This document shows, in pieces, positions 1-5,731 of a stretch of 7,335 nt of DNA. The notes under the pieces were generated by a model. It had not been told where the DNA came from. It saw only the letters and a program-made list of their open reading frames with translations, and made no database searches. The stretch is from Clostridia bacterium (GTDB lineage Bacteria; Bacillota_A; Clostridia; Lachnospirales; Lachnospiraceae), in assembly GCA_012515365.1 (NCBI GenBank), contig JAAYYM010000712.1, positions 1 through 7,335 on the forward strand. The letters are read 5' to 3'. How positions within the stretch are numbered: position 1 is the first letter of the stretch; each line of letters begins with the position of its first letter. The translations under genes and the position numbers were made by a program.

Positions 1-63
1 CAACCGGAGTTATGATATACTTACACGCAAGAAGCATTTCATCAGTTCCGATTGTCGATATCG

Positions 64-70
64 AAAGGAG
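64..70 (+). promoter_or_regulatory. Ribosome binding site deciding the integrase start
   Basis: AAAGGAG lies 8 bases before the ATG at 79. It favours that start over the in-frame TTG at 52, which has no purine-rich sequence in front of it. The first 60 bases hold no complete gene. They could contain the end of a small excisionase gene, but no frame is convincing. Confidence 0.8.
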
Positions 71-78
71 AAACGATT

Positions 79-1377
79 ATGGCAAAAGGTTCTGTAAGGA
101 AAAAAGGCAAGAAATGGTATTACCGCTTTTATGTGGAGGATGCCAGTGGTAATCTTGTTCAGAAGGAATGCGTAGGAACAGAAAGTAAGACGGAAACGGA
201 AAAACTGCTCCGTAAGGCTATGGAGGATTACGAAAGTAAAAAGGTTGTAGCCAAAACGGAGAACATCACACTGGGAGAGCTTTTGGATGTGTGGGTGGAG
301 GAAGAACTGAAAGTCAGTTCCCTTAGTAATAATACGGTAACACTCTATCTTGGAGTGGTTAAGATTATGAAAAGACACCCTTTAAGCAAAAGAAAGCTTC
401 GGACAGTCACAAGTGAGCACATGCAGGAATATATGGATTATTTAAGCTTTGGCGGGACTGCTCCCGATGGTACGGAAGCGAAACCGCTAAGCATAGATCG
501 TATCCATTCCTTTTCGGCAGTGTTGCAGAGGGCATTCCGATATGCGGTGTTTCCAAAGCAGTATATCAGTTTCAATCCTATGCAGTATGTAGTAATCAGA
601 AGACCGACGCAGGAAGTGGATTTGTTCGCTACGGATGATGAAGATTTTTCACAGGAAAAAACCATAACTCACAAACAGTATGAAGAAATCATTGCTTATC
701 TTACGAAAAAGAAAAGCTCTTCATTGCTGGCAATTCAGATAGCATATTATGCAGGTCTTAGAATGGGTGAGGTAACCGGATTATCCTGGGATGACATCAA
801 CCTTGAGGAACAGTATCTGACGGTGCGTAGGAGCTTGAGCCGGAACAACGCAAGGCATAAGCTGGAGCTTGGACCTACCAAGCGTAAAAAGGTCAGAATC
901 GTGGATTTTGGCGATACTCTCGCAGAGATTTTACGAAAGGCGAAAAAGGAACAGCACAAGCAACGCTTTCAGTACGGACAGCTTTATCAGAGGAATTACT
1001 ACAAGGAAGTCCGAGAGAAGAACAGAGTTTACTACGAATTGTATTCATTGGACGGAACACAGGAAGTGCCGAAGGACTATACAGAGATTTCGCTGGTATG
1101 TGTCAGACAGGACGGAATGTACTTAGGAAGGGAAGCACTGGACTGGATGTGCAGGTCAATCAGAAAACACCTGAAAGGCTTTGAAAACTTCCACTTCCAC
1201 TCATTAAGACACACTTACACAAGCAATCTGTTAGCAAACGGTGCACCACCAAAAGATGTGCAGGAGCTCTTAGGACACTCCGCAGTAAGTACCACAATGA
1301 ATATTTACGCCCATGCTACAAGGGAAGCCAAGAAAAATTCAGCAAGGCTTCTTGATAAGGTAGTAGGGAACGATTAA
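79..1377 (+). CDS. Tyrosine recombinase (ICE-type integrase)
   Basis: This 432-residue protein is predicted to cut and rejoin DNA at attachment sites, integrating and excising the mobile element whose right end it occupies. Residues 1 to about 50 (MAKGSVRKKGKKWYYRFYV) look like the AP2-like arm-binding domain that reads sites near the element ends. Residues from about 70 to 180 fit the helical core-binding domain. The catalytic domain follows and has the full set of active residues: R228 in AGLRMGE, K268 in GPTKRKK, H374 and R377 in HSLRH, H400 in LGHS, and the nucleophile Y410 in MNIYAHA. With every catalytic residue present and the frame unbroken, it should be active. It is somewhat longer than the Tn916 and Tn1549 integrases (about 400 residues), partly because of an insert between K268 and H374. 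Its position as the last gene before the host junction is usual for Tn916-like and clostridial ICEs. A prophage or simpler integrative element remains possible because nothing else of the element is visible. Confidence 0.95.
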   Translation: MAKGSVRKKGKKWYYRFYVEDASGNLVQKECVGTESKTETEKLLRKAMEDYESKKVVAKTENITLGELLDVWVEEELKVSSLSNNTVTLYLGVVKIMKRHPLSKRKLRTVTSEHMQEYMDYLSFGGTAPDGTEAKPLSIDRIHSFSAVLQRAFRYAVFPKQYISFNPMQYVVIRRPTQEVDLFATDDEDFSQEKTITHKQYEEIIAYLTKKKSSSLLAIQIAYYAGLRMGEVTGLSWDDINLEEQYLTVRRSLSRNNARHKLELGPTKRKKVRIVDFGDTLAEILRKAKKEQHKQRFQYGQLYQRNYYKEVREKNRVYYELYSLDGTQEVPKDYTEISLVCVRQDGMYLGREALDWMCRSIRKHLKGFENFHFHSLRHTYTSNLLANGAPPKDVQELLGHSAVSTTMNIYAHATREAKKNSARLLDKVVGND

Positions 1378-1388
1378 AACGAAAACAA

Positions 1389-1438
1389 CACTTTTTCCCT
1401 TATAGCTTCCTCACAAGGGAAAAAATAAGGGAAAAGTG
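1389..1438. repeat. Inverted repeat with three copies of a 10-bp motif (candidate integrase arm sites)
   Basis: CACTTTTTCCCTTAT at 1389-1403 is the near-perfect reverse complement of ATAAGGGAAAAGTG at 1425-1438, with one extra T. The motif AAGGGAAAAA occurs inverted at 1392-1401, directly at 1415-1424, and without its last A at 1427-1435. The position between int and the host junction is where tyrosine recombinases of this type keep short repeated arm-binding sites. It could instead be a transcription-stopping hairpin, but no run of T follows the right arm. Confidence 0.5.
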
Positions 1439-1458
1439 CAAATTACATAGATGTTGAT

Positions 1459-1509
1459 GGGCTGGAAAGCCTGTAAATACGGGAAAGCCCCGAAAATACT
1501 CAAGAAATT
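1459..1509. other. Probable right attachment site / element-host junction
   Basis: Somewhere in this stretch the element ends and the host ABC gene begins. CCTGTAAATACGGG at 1470-1483 is an imperfect palindrome (5 of 6 arm bases match), and GGAAAGCC is repeated directly at 1464-1471 and 1482-1489. Both features are typical of recombinase core regions. The host-like protein sequence becomes recognisable at about 1510-1513 (NLCVPQG), so the junction probably lies between 1484 and 1512. The exact crossover base cannot be read without the left end of the element or an uninterrupted relative. Confidence 0.5.
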
Positions 1510-2301
1510 TTGAATTTATGTGTACCCCAGGGAAGCATACTCGGATTGATTGGAGAAAATGGTGCAGGAAAAAGTACGACGATTAAGCTGATCATGAATG
1601 CTATTAAGAAGGATGAAGGAGAAATCAGTGTGCTCGGCTGTAAAAGTGATGATCAGAATTTTGTAAAGATCAAAGAGGATATTGGAATCGTATTAGACGA
1701 AGCATATTTTCCGGAAACGTTAAATGCCCTTAAAATAGGAAAAGTGATGAAACTGGCATATCAAAACTGGGATGATGAGTGCTATAGAAATTATCTGAAT
1801 CAATTGTCTCTGCCAGAAAATAAGAGCTTTAAAGAGTTTTCACGAGGAATGAAAATGAAGCTGGCAATTGCGACAGCACTTTCTCACCGGCCAAGGCTCC
1901 TGGTTTTGGATGAAGCAACGAGTGGACTTGATCCGATCATCAGAGATGAGCTTTTGGATGTTTTCAATGACTTTACACGTGATGAGACACACTCTATTTT
2001 GATTTCATCACATATTACAAGTGATTTAGAGAAAATTTGTGATTACGTCGCATTTATACATGAGGGAAGACTTGTGTTCCAAGAGGAAAAGGATCGACTT
2101 TTGGAAAAATACGTACTGCTTAAGATGACAGAAAAGGACTTTGCTGCTTTAAATGAGGAAGCAGTAAAGGGCGTTAAGCATGGAACATACGGAGTGGAAG
2201 TGTTGGCATTAAGGGAGCAGATTCCATCTACCTTTGTGACGGAACGATTGAATTTGGAAGATATTATTTTGTTTTTAGCAAAAGGAGGTACTGCCAAATG
2301 A
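1510..2301 (+). pseudogene. ABC transporter ATPase (YtrB/PmtA-like), 5' end missing
   Basis: This is the nucleotide-binding subunit of an ABC-2 exporter, which would power the permease encoded immediately downstream. Numbered from the TTG at 1510, it has Walker A GENGAGKST (K21), the signature variant FSRGM (S111-G113), Walker B with D134 and E135 in LDEATSGLDP, and the switch histidine H168 in SSHI. The Q-loop region reads IGIVLDE, as in the YtrB/BcrA-like branch. Relatives have roughly 20 to 25 more residues before this point, including the aromatic residue that stacks on ATP. Here that part is absent. The frame is open only back to a TAA at 1474, the TTG has no ribosome binding site, and the next in-frame ATG (at 1594) lies after Walker A. 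The most likely explanation is integration of the element whose integrase ends at 1377, leaving the true start at the element's other end. The rest of the frame is intact, so the event may be recent or reversible. Confidence 0.8.
2282..2288 (+). promoter_or_regulatory. Strong ribosome binding site for the permease
   Basis: AAGGAGG lies within the last codons of the ATPase frame, 9 bases before the permease ATG. The permease could therefore still be translated if any transcript crosses the junction, for example from the integrase gene. Confidence 0.8.
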
Positions 2302-2909
2302 AAAGTTTATTATTAAAAGATTATTATGTGTTAAGCAAACAGGCTTTATGGTATTTATTTATTATTATCTGCTATTCATTTATTCCTGTGCAGAATGCGA
2401 TTTTGGGTTTCCCGATTATTTTTGGTGTCATGCTTCCGATTACAGCTGTTTCTTATGACGAACGTTCTAAATGGGATATTTTGATGAAAATGATGCCATA
2501 CCAATCCTTTCAGGCAGTGTTCAGCAAATATATCCTAGGATACATCAGTATGTTTGCAGCAGGAGTGATATCAGCTGTTATCCAAACATTGCTTATGGTG
2601 TTCAGAGATAAAACGATGGATCCGGTTTATTATATTTCACTTACAGCTGTATTTCTGATGGGCTGTCTGATTCAGGCAATTTATCTTCCACTTGTATTTC
2701 GGTGGGGTGTTGAAAAAGCAAGAATTATTTTCTATGCAGTGATTGCTGCTATGACTGCATTAAGTATGATTATAGTAGAATTCATTAAGGCATATTCTTT
2801 GAACGACAAATCAGTTATCGTGATGCTGGCAGTTATTCTTCTACTCGTTGTTTTGAGTAATGTTTTTTCAATAAAAATAACAAGCGTAATTTATTCTAAG
2901 CGGGAGTAA
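2298..2909 (+). CDS. ABC-2 type transporter permease
   Basis: This 203-residue membrane subunit is the partner of the preceding ATPase. The opening MKSLLLKDYYVLSKQ is characteristic of small ABC-2 permeases (ABC2_membrane_5 type), where a short basic amphipathic start leads into the first helix. About six membrane segments can be read, at roughly residues 16-31, 34-51, 77-99, 111-132, 141-162 and 174-193. A conserved-looking SYDERSKWD segment follows the second. Its ATG overlaps the ATPase stop codon (ATGA), so the pair is translationally coupled. In related loci a GntR-family regulator precedes such pairs, as in the staphylococcal pmt system that exports phenol-soluble modulins. No regulator is visible here and the substrate is unknown. 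With its ATPase truncated, the permease is probably orphaned. The final few codons overlap the start of a repeat-like region (2896 onward), so the native C-terminus may have been altered. Confidence 0.85.
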   Translation: MKSLLLKDYYVLSKQALWYLFIIICYSFIPVQNAILGFPIIFGVMLPITAVSYDERSKWDILMKMMPYQSFQAVFSKYILGYISMFAAGVISAVIQTLLMVFRDKTMDPVYYISLTAVFLMGCLIQAIYLPLVFRWGVEKARIIFYAVIAAMTALSMIIVEFIKAYSLNDKSVIVMLAVILLLVVLSNVFSIKITSVIYSKRE

Positions 2910-3180
2910 GTGATGTAATATAAGCGCGGAATTGACCATGAGTGAGAAGGAATTTCATTTGCTAGGGGATTTCAGAAATTTACACATAGACGTTCGACGA
3001 GGGTGTTTTTGCTCCTCTCTTATCTTGCGTAAATCTATGAAATCCCACTAGTAAACAGTGGATTAGTTCTGATATTATTTTTGATATTGACTTTAACTTT
3101 GAATTTGACTTATTCGTAACTTCTAATGCTGCAGTGGGCTTCCTCAGTTTTAGCAAAGGGGTATTCCTGCTGCTATAATT
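2896..3180. repeat. Possible dispersed repeat with open frames on both strands
   Basis: This stretch has no recognisable gene but is open in unexpected frames. On the minus strand one frame is open from 3180 down to 2980 (66 codons, no ATG, containing KLRKPTAALEVTNKSNSKL). The same frame resumes after a stop as a 20-residue ORF, MKFLLTHGQFRAYITSLTPA, from 2958 down to a stop at 2896-2898. On the plus strand an ATG at 2938 opens a 37-residue frame ending at 3051 (MSEKEFHLLGDFRNLHIDVR at its start). None has a good ribosome binding site. I vaguely associate such short peptides with hypothetical proteins of gut Firmicutes, which would fit a multi-copy non-coding repeat called as genes. That is recollection, not a search result. 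Confidence 0.35.
2962..3051. repeat. 90-bp inverted-repeat unit bounded by CTAG (MITE-like)
   Basis: The left arm at 2962-2983 and the reverse complement of the right arm at 3029-3051 agree at 20 of 22 aligned positions, with one single-base gap. Both start CTAG, then GGGATTTCA and end ATTTAC. The central 45 bases include a short GAGG/CCTC pairing. Because CTAG is its own reverse complement, it could be a 4-bp target duplication or simply the tip of the hairpin. The size and arrangement fit a miniature inverted-repeat element or the paired ends of a deleted insertion sequence. A structured RNA is the main alternative. Confidence 0.5.
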
Positions 3181-3182
3181 TC

Positions 3183-3230
3183 AGTACATGCCATTTCTAG
3201 CTTTTCTTCTATTTGAAATGTACTTTTTTA
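3183..3230 (+). terminator. Weak terminator-like hairpin with T run
   Basis: CATTTC (3192-3197) can pair with GAAATG (3215-3220), and AGTA (3183-3186) with TACT (3221-3224), leaving a 5-base bulge. A run of seven T follows from 3224. The stem is A/T-rich and the loop is 17 bases, so it would be weak. It could end transcripts from the permease gene. Confidence 0.25.
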
Positions 3231-3300
3231 CTATTTTTCTTATCCATACATTCAAATTTCTTCTAATCAAATCAATTGCAGGAAAAAATCTCCATAAATA

Positions 3301-3341
3301 GTTTCGTTTGAAAAAAGCACCCCCAAAACAGCAAGTGAAAC
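3301..3341 (+). other. Hairpin with a 10-bp stem
   Basis: GTTTCGTTTG at 3301-3310 pairs with CAAGTGAAAC at 3332-3341 over all ten positions if two G-U pairs are allowed, around a 21-base loop rich in A and C. The G-U pairs form only in plus-strand RNA; the minus strand would have two A-C mismatches. No T run follows, so it is not a typical terminator. Its role is unknown. Confidence 0.3.
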
Positions 3342-3411
3342 AATCCATTTTGAAGTCACATAAATTTGCAAGATTTTCTCCTGATAGAGAGTACCGAAAT
3401 ACTTCATATTG

Positions 3412-3420
3412 TGCTAGAAT
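3412..3420 (+). promoter_or_regulatory. Candidate extended -10 promoter element
   Basis: TGCTAGAAT has the TG-N-TANAAT layout of an extended -10 box. The sequence 17 bases upstream (TACCGA) is a poor -35 box, which extended -10 promoters tolerate. If used, the transcript would start inside the hairpin repeat array and carry it as the leader of the pseudouridine synthase mRNA. Confidence 0.3.
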
Positions 3421-3577
3421 AAGGGGAGAGTTCTCACGAAGTGAGATACCCCTTAGATAAGAATAAGGGGAGAGTTCTCACGAAGTGAGATACCCCTTAG
3501 ATAAGAATAAGGGGAGAGTTCTCACGAAGTGAGATACCCCTTTATATTGAGAATAAGGGGAGAGCATACCCGCAGGA
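3417..3577 (+). repeat. Tandem 44-bp hairpin repeats, 3 full copies plus a shortened one
   Basis: Copies begin at 3417, 3461, 3505 and 3551. The first two are identical over 44 bp. The third matches for 38 bp and then diverges to a total length of 46. The fourth keeps the first 14 bases (GAATAAGGGGAGAG) and resumes at a sequence like ATACCC, as if the middle had been deleted. Each full copy folds on itself: outer stem TAAGGGG with CCCCTTA (AAGGGG with CCCCTT in the third), inner stem TCTCAC with GTGAGA around a GAA loop. Copies adjoin with no unique spacers. The array ends at the ribosome binding site of the gene at 3584, so in mRNA it would form a row of stem-loops in the leader. Confidence 0.85.
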
Positions 3578-3578
3578 G
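3574..3578 (+). promoter_or_regulatory. Ribosome binding site of the pseudouridine synthase
   Basis: AGGAG sits 5 bases before the ATG at 3584, directly after the shortened fourth hairpin repeat. AAGGGGAGAG further upstream at 3555-3564 also resembles a binding site but is too far (19 bases) from the start. Confidence 0.6.
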
Positions 3579-3583
3579 TTTTT

Positions 3584-4471
3584 ATGGAACGGATTATAAA
3601 TTATGAAATAGATGTTTGTGACCAAAATCAGACAATTACAAGTTTTCTTCTTCGTAAAGGTTATTCCAGGCATAATCTGACCAAACTTAAAAAGATCGAA
3701 AGAAGTATTTTGGTAAATGATGAGTGGGTATATTTAAACCATTTGCTGGTGCAAGGGGAACATCTTAAAATCAGAATTCTGGAAACGAACAGATCAGAGC
3801 ATATTGAAGCGGATAACATTCCATTATCTATTCGATATGAGGATGAAGATATTCTGGTTATAAATAAACCGGCAGGTATGCCTGTCCATCCTTCTATGAA
3901 TCACTATCACCATACATTAGCCAATGCTGTGGCCTATTATTATCAAGCACAAAATAAGGAGATTGTCTTTCGGTGTATCAATCGGCTGGACCGAAATACA
4001 TCAGGATTGATTCTTCTTGCAAAACATATGCTGAGTGGAGCTGTATTAGGTGATGCAATGAAAAAGAGACAGATTAAAAGAACCTATATGGCAATAGTTG
4101 CAGGTGAAGATCTGCCTGATGAAGGCACCATTGATCTGCCAATTGGAAGAAAAGATGATTCATTAATTGAGCGTGTGATTGACAGAGAGCATGGGAAAGA
4201 GGCAGTTACACATTATCAGGTGGTGGAGCGTAAAAATGGACTTTCCTTGCTGAATATTCATCTTGATACAGGAAGAACCCACCAGATTCGAGTCCATATG
4301 AAGGCCATCGGACATCCGCTGATCGGAGATGAAATCTACGCTCCAAAATGGATGCTCATGAACCGTCAGGCACTTCATTCAGAGTCATTAACATTCAGGC
4401 ATCCTGTCACAGGGACAGAGATGACCTTTCAGGAACCATATCCCATCGATATGGAGCAGTTATTCAGATAA
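3584..4471 (+). CDS. RluA/RluD-family RNA pseudouridine synthase
   Basis: This 295-residue enzyme is predicted to convert specific uridines in structured RNA, usually 23S rRNA, to pseudouridine in the cytoplasm. Residues from about 12 to 70 resemble the S4-like RNA-binding domain that precedes the catalytic domain in RluD-type enzymes (LVNDEWVYLNHLLVQGEHLKI). The catalytic domain has the DEDILVINKPAGMPVHPS motif, the active-site motif NRLDRNTSGL with catalytic D136, and the late motif DTGRTHQIRVHMKAIGHPLI with GDEIY after it. The usual HRLDRDTSG is varied to N at the first position and N at the sixth, which is common among Firmicutes paralogues. Length is normal for the family. The exact uridine target cannot be assigned from sequence, since Firmicutes carry several paralogues. 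It is followed after 11 bases by the glycosyltransferase gene, probably in one transcript. It is preceded by the hairpin repeat array. Confidence 0.92.
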   Translation: MERIINYEIDVCDQNQTITSFLLRKGYSRHNLTKLKKIERSILVNDEWVYLNHLLVQGEHLKIRILETNRSEHIEADNIPLSIRYEDEDILVINKPAGMPVHPSMNHYHHTLANAVAYYYQAQNKEIVFRCINRLDRNTSGLILLAKHMLSGAVLGDAMKKRQIKRTYMAIVAGEDLPDEGTIDLPIGRKDDSLIERVIDREHGKEAVTHYQVVERKNGLSLLNIHLDTGRTHQIRVHMKAIGHPLIGDEIYAPKWMLMNRQALHSESLTFRHPVTGTEMTFQEPYPIDMEQLFR

Positions 4472-4476
4472 AGGAG
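4471..4476 (+). promoter_or_regulatory. Ribosome binding site choosing between two adjacent ATGs
   Basis: AAGGAG overlaps the last base of the previous stop codon. ATG codons lie 3 bases (4480) and 6 bases (4483) downstream in the same frame. The second has the better spacing and gives the N-terminus MSVRIFIMTHKQF. Confidence 0.65.
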
Positions 4477-4482
4477 AATATG

Positions 4483-5640
4483 ATGTCAGTCCGTATTTTT
4501 ATCATGACGCATAAACAATTTGACCATCCCAAGAATCCTATGTATCAGCCTTTACATGTGGGACATGCTAAGGCAGCAGATCTAGGATATATGGGCGATG
4601 ATACCGGTGATCATATTTCAGAGCTTAATTGTTATTATAGTGAATTAACAGGGATATACTGGATATGGAAAAACTATCATGCTGCTGATTACGTTGGCGT
4701 ATGCCATTATAGAAGGTATTTAATCAAAGAGTCCGGCAAAACTTTTACAGCTGCTGATTGTGAACGCATTCTTAAGGATTATGATCTGATCACAACGAAA
4801 AAAGTGGAATTAAACTTCTCTTATCATTATGGATTTGGTGAGAACCATAATGTTGAGGCACTTGATGAAACAGGGCGTGTGATAGCAGAACTTTATCCGG
4901 AATATTATGAAACATTTCTTAAGCTTGTGAATGAAAATAAAACTTATTTTGGAAATATTATGATCACCTCAAAGGCTCATTTTGATGCCTATGCAGAGTG
5001 GTTGTTTTCGATTTTCTTTGTTGTACAGAAACGGATTGATCTAAGCGCGCCGGATGATTATCACAGACGTGTATTTGGTTTTATTTCAGAATTTCTACTG
5101 TATGTGTATGTGACATATCATCGTTGGCGGGCTTATGAATGTAAGGTTGGCATGATCGGAGAAAAAGCCGAAACCAAAGAGCTAAAGCAGTGCCTTGCAC
5201 AGTTTTTTCTGAAAAGAGATGCAGAAGGTGCAAAGCAGTATTTTGATGATATATTGAAAAAACGTCCCGATGTGATGATGGAAGCATCTGATATTACGGG
5301 TGAGCTTAGACTATCAATGCAGACAATCGCTACAGCAAGACAGGAGGTGCAAAACGGACTGCCTGTCATTCTGGATCATTATCAGGATTTTGAACAGCTG
5401 ATGCATTTCTTTTCAACACTAAACAGGATAGTCAGTCATTATCTGAACCAAGAAGCTACTGATCATGATCTTAAGTGGATATGTACAGAACCGGTTACTT
5501 TTATCGGAATAGAAATATCGGCTTTGATGCAGACTTCTGACCGAAAAGCAATCAGCAGATGTTTCAAACGGATTGCGAAGGATTGTGACAAAGAAGAACT
5601 TGCACAATTACTGATGGAACGAGCGCGTTCTTATGAATAA
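4483..5640 (+). CDS. DUF4422 predicted glycosyltransferase with helical C-terminal extension
   Basis: This 385-residue protein opens with VRIFIMTHKQFD and continues with YYSELTGIYWIWKN and VGVCHYRRYL (H75, R77, R78). These are hallmarks of DUF4422, a family predicted to be GT-A-like glycosyltransferases and often found in capsule or exopolysaccharide loci. The segment YFGNIMITSKAHFDAYAEWL and the YHRRVFGFISEFLLYVY region complete the domain, which ends near residue 230. The remaining 155 or so residues are predicted mainly helical, with no motif I recognise. They are longer than expected for a minimal DUF4422 protein and may bind a partner or acceptor. No signal peptide or membrane segment is seen, so it probably acts in the cytoplasm. 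Unusually, no other polysaccharide genes are next to it. It follows the pseudouridine synthase by 11 bases, and a gap of about 90 bases with a possible promoter separates it from the next gene. Family assignment is firm; the sugar donor and acceptor are unknown. Confidence 0.85.
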   Translation: MSVRIFIMTHKQFDHPKNPMYQPLHVGHAKAADLGYMGDDTGDHISELNCYYSELTGIYWIWKNYHAADYVGVCHYRRYLIKESGKTFTAADCERILKDYDLITTKKVELNFSYHYGFGENHNVEALDETGRVIAELYPEYYETFLKLVNENKTYFGNIMITSKAHFDAYAEWLFSIFFVVQKRIDLSAPDDYHRRVFGFISEFLLYVYVTYHRWRAYECKVGMIGEKAETKELKQCLAQFFLKRDAEGAKQYFDDILKKRPDVMMEASDITGELRLSMQTIATARQEVQNGLPVILDHYQDFEQLMHFFSTLNRIVSHYLNQEATDHDLKWICTEPVTFIGIEISALMQTSDRKAISRCFKRIAKDCDKEELAQLLMERARSYE

Positions 5641-5664
5641 AAAAAAATACATTGGTCAAAATGA

Positions 5665-5693
5665 TTGACAAGTTGTAAAAAGGAACGTAAGGT
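5665..5693 (+). promoter_or_regulatory. Candidate promoter before the phosphodiesterase gene
   Basis: A perfect -35 box TTGACA lies at 5665-5670. The -10 position at the standard 17-base spacing is only TAAGGT (5688-5693). ATTGGT at 5651-5656 is inverted as ACCAAT at 5702-5707, flanking this region, and might be an operator. The gap of 91 bases between the flanking genes supports a promoter here. Confidence 0.35.
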
Positions 5694-5731
5694 TAATTTG
5701 TACCAATAAAAATGATGTATACGAGGGATTA

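Noticed and set aside
1..78. Tail of an excisionase (xis) gene before int
   Set aside because: Excisionase genes often precede such integrases, and the stretch reads partly like one (NRSYDILTRKK in one frame). However, each frame is either stopped early or runs on into int in a non-matching frame, and too little sequence is visible.
1389..1438. Rho-independent terminator after int
   Set aside because: The inverted repeat is long but A/T-rich, with a 21-base loop and no T run after the right arm. Arm-type recombinase sites explain it better.
2938..3051. Real 37-residue small protein on the plus strand
   Set aside because: No ribosome binding site is seen, most of its length is the inverted-repeat unit, and the opposite strand is equally open.
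2980..3180. Real 66-codon minus-strand gene
   Set aside because: There is no ATG and no ribosome binding site, and it overlaps the inverted-repeat unit. Kept only as part of the repeat-like region.
3417..3577. CRISPR array
   Set aside because: The repeat units adjoin directly with no unique spacers between them, and no cas genes are present.
4348..4482. Earlier start for the DUF4422 gene at 4348
   Set aside because: It would overlap the pseudouridine synthase by 124 bases. The extra residues do not resemble the family, and a strong ribosome binding site points to 4483.
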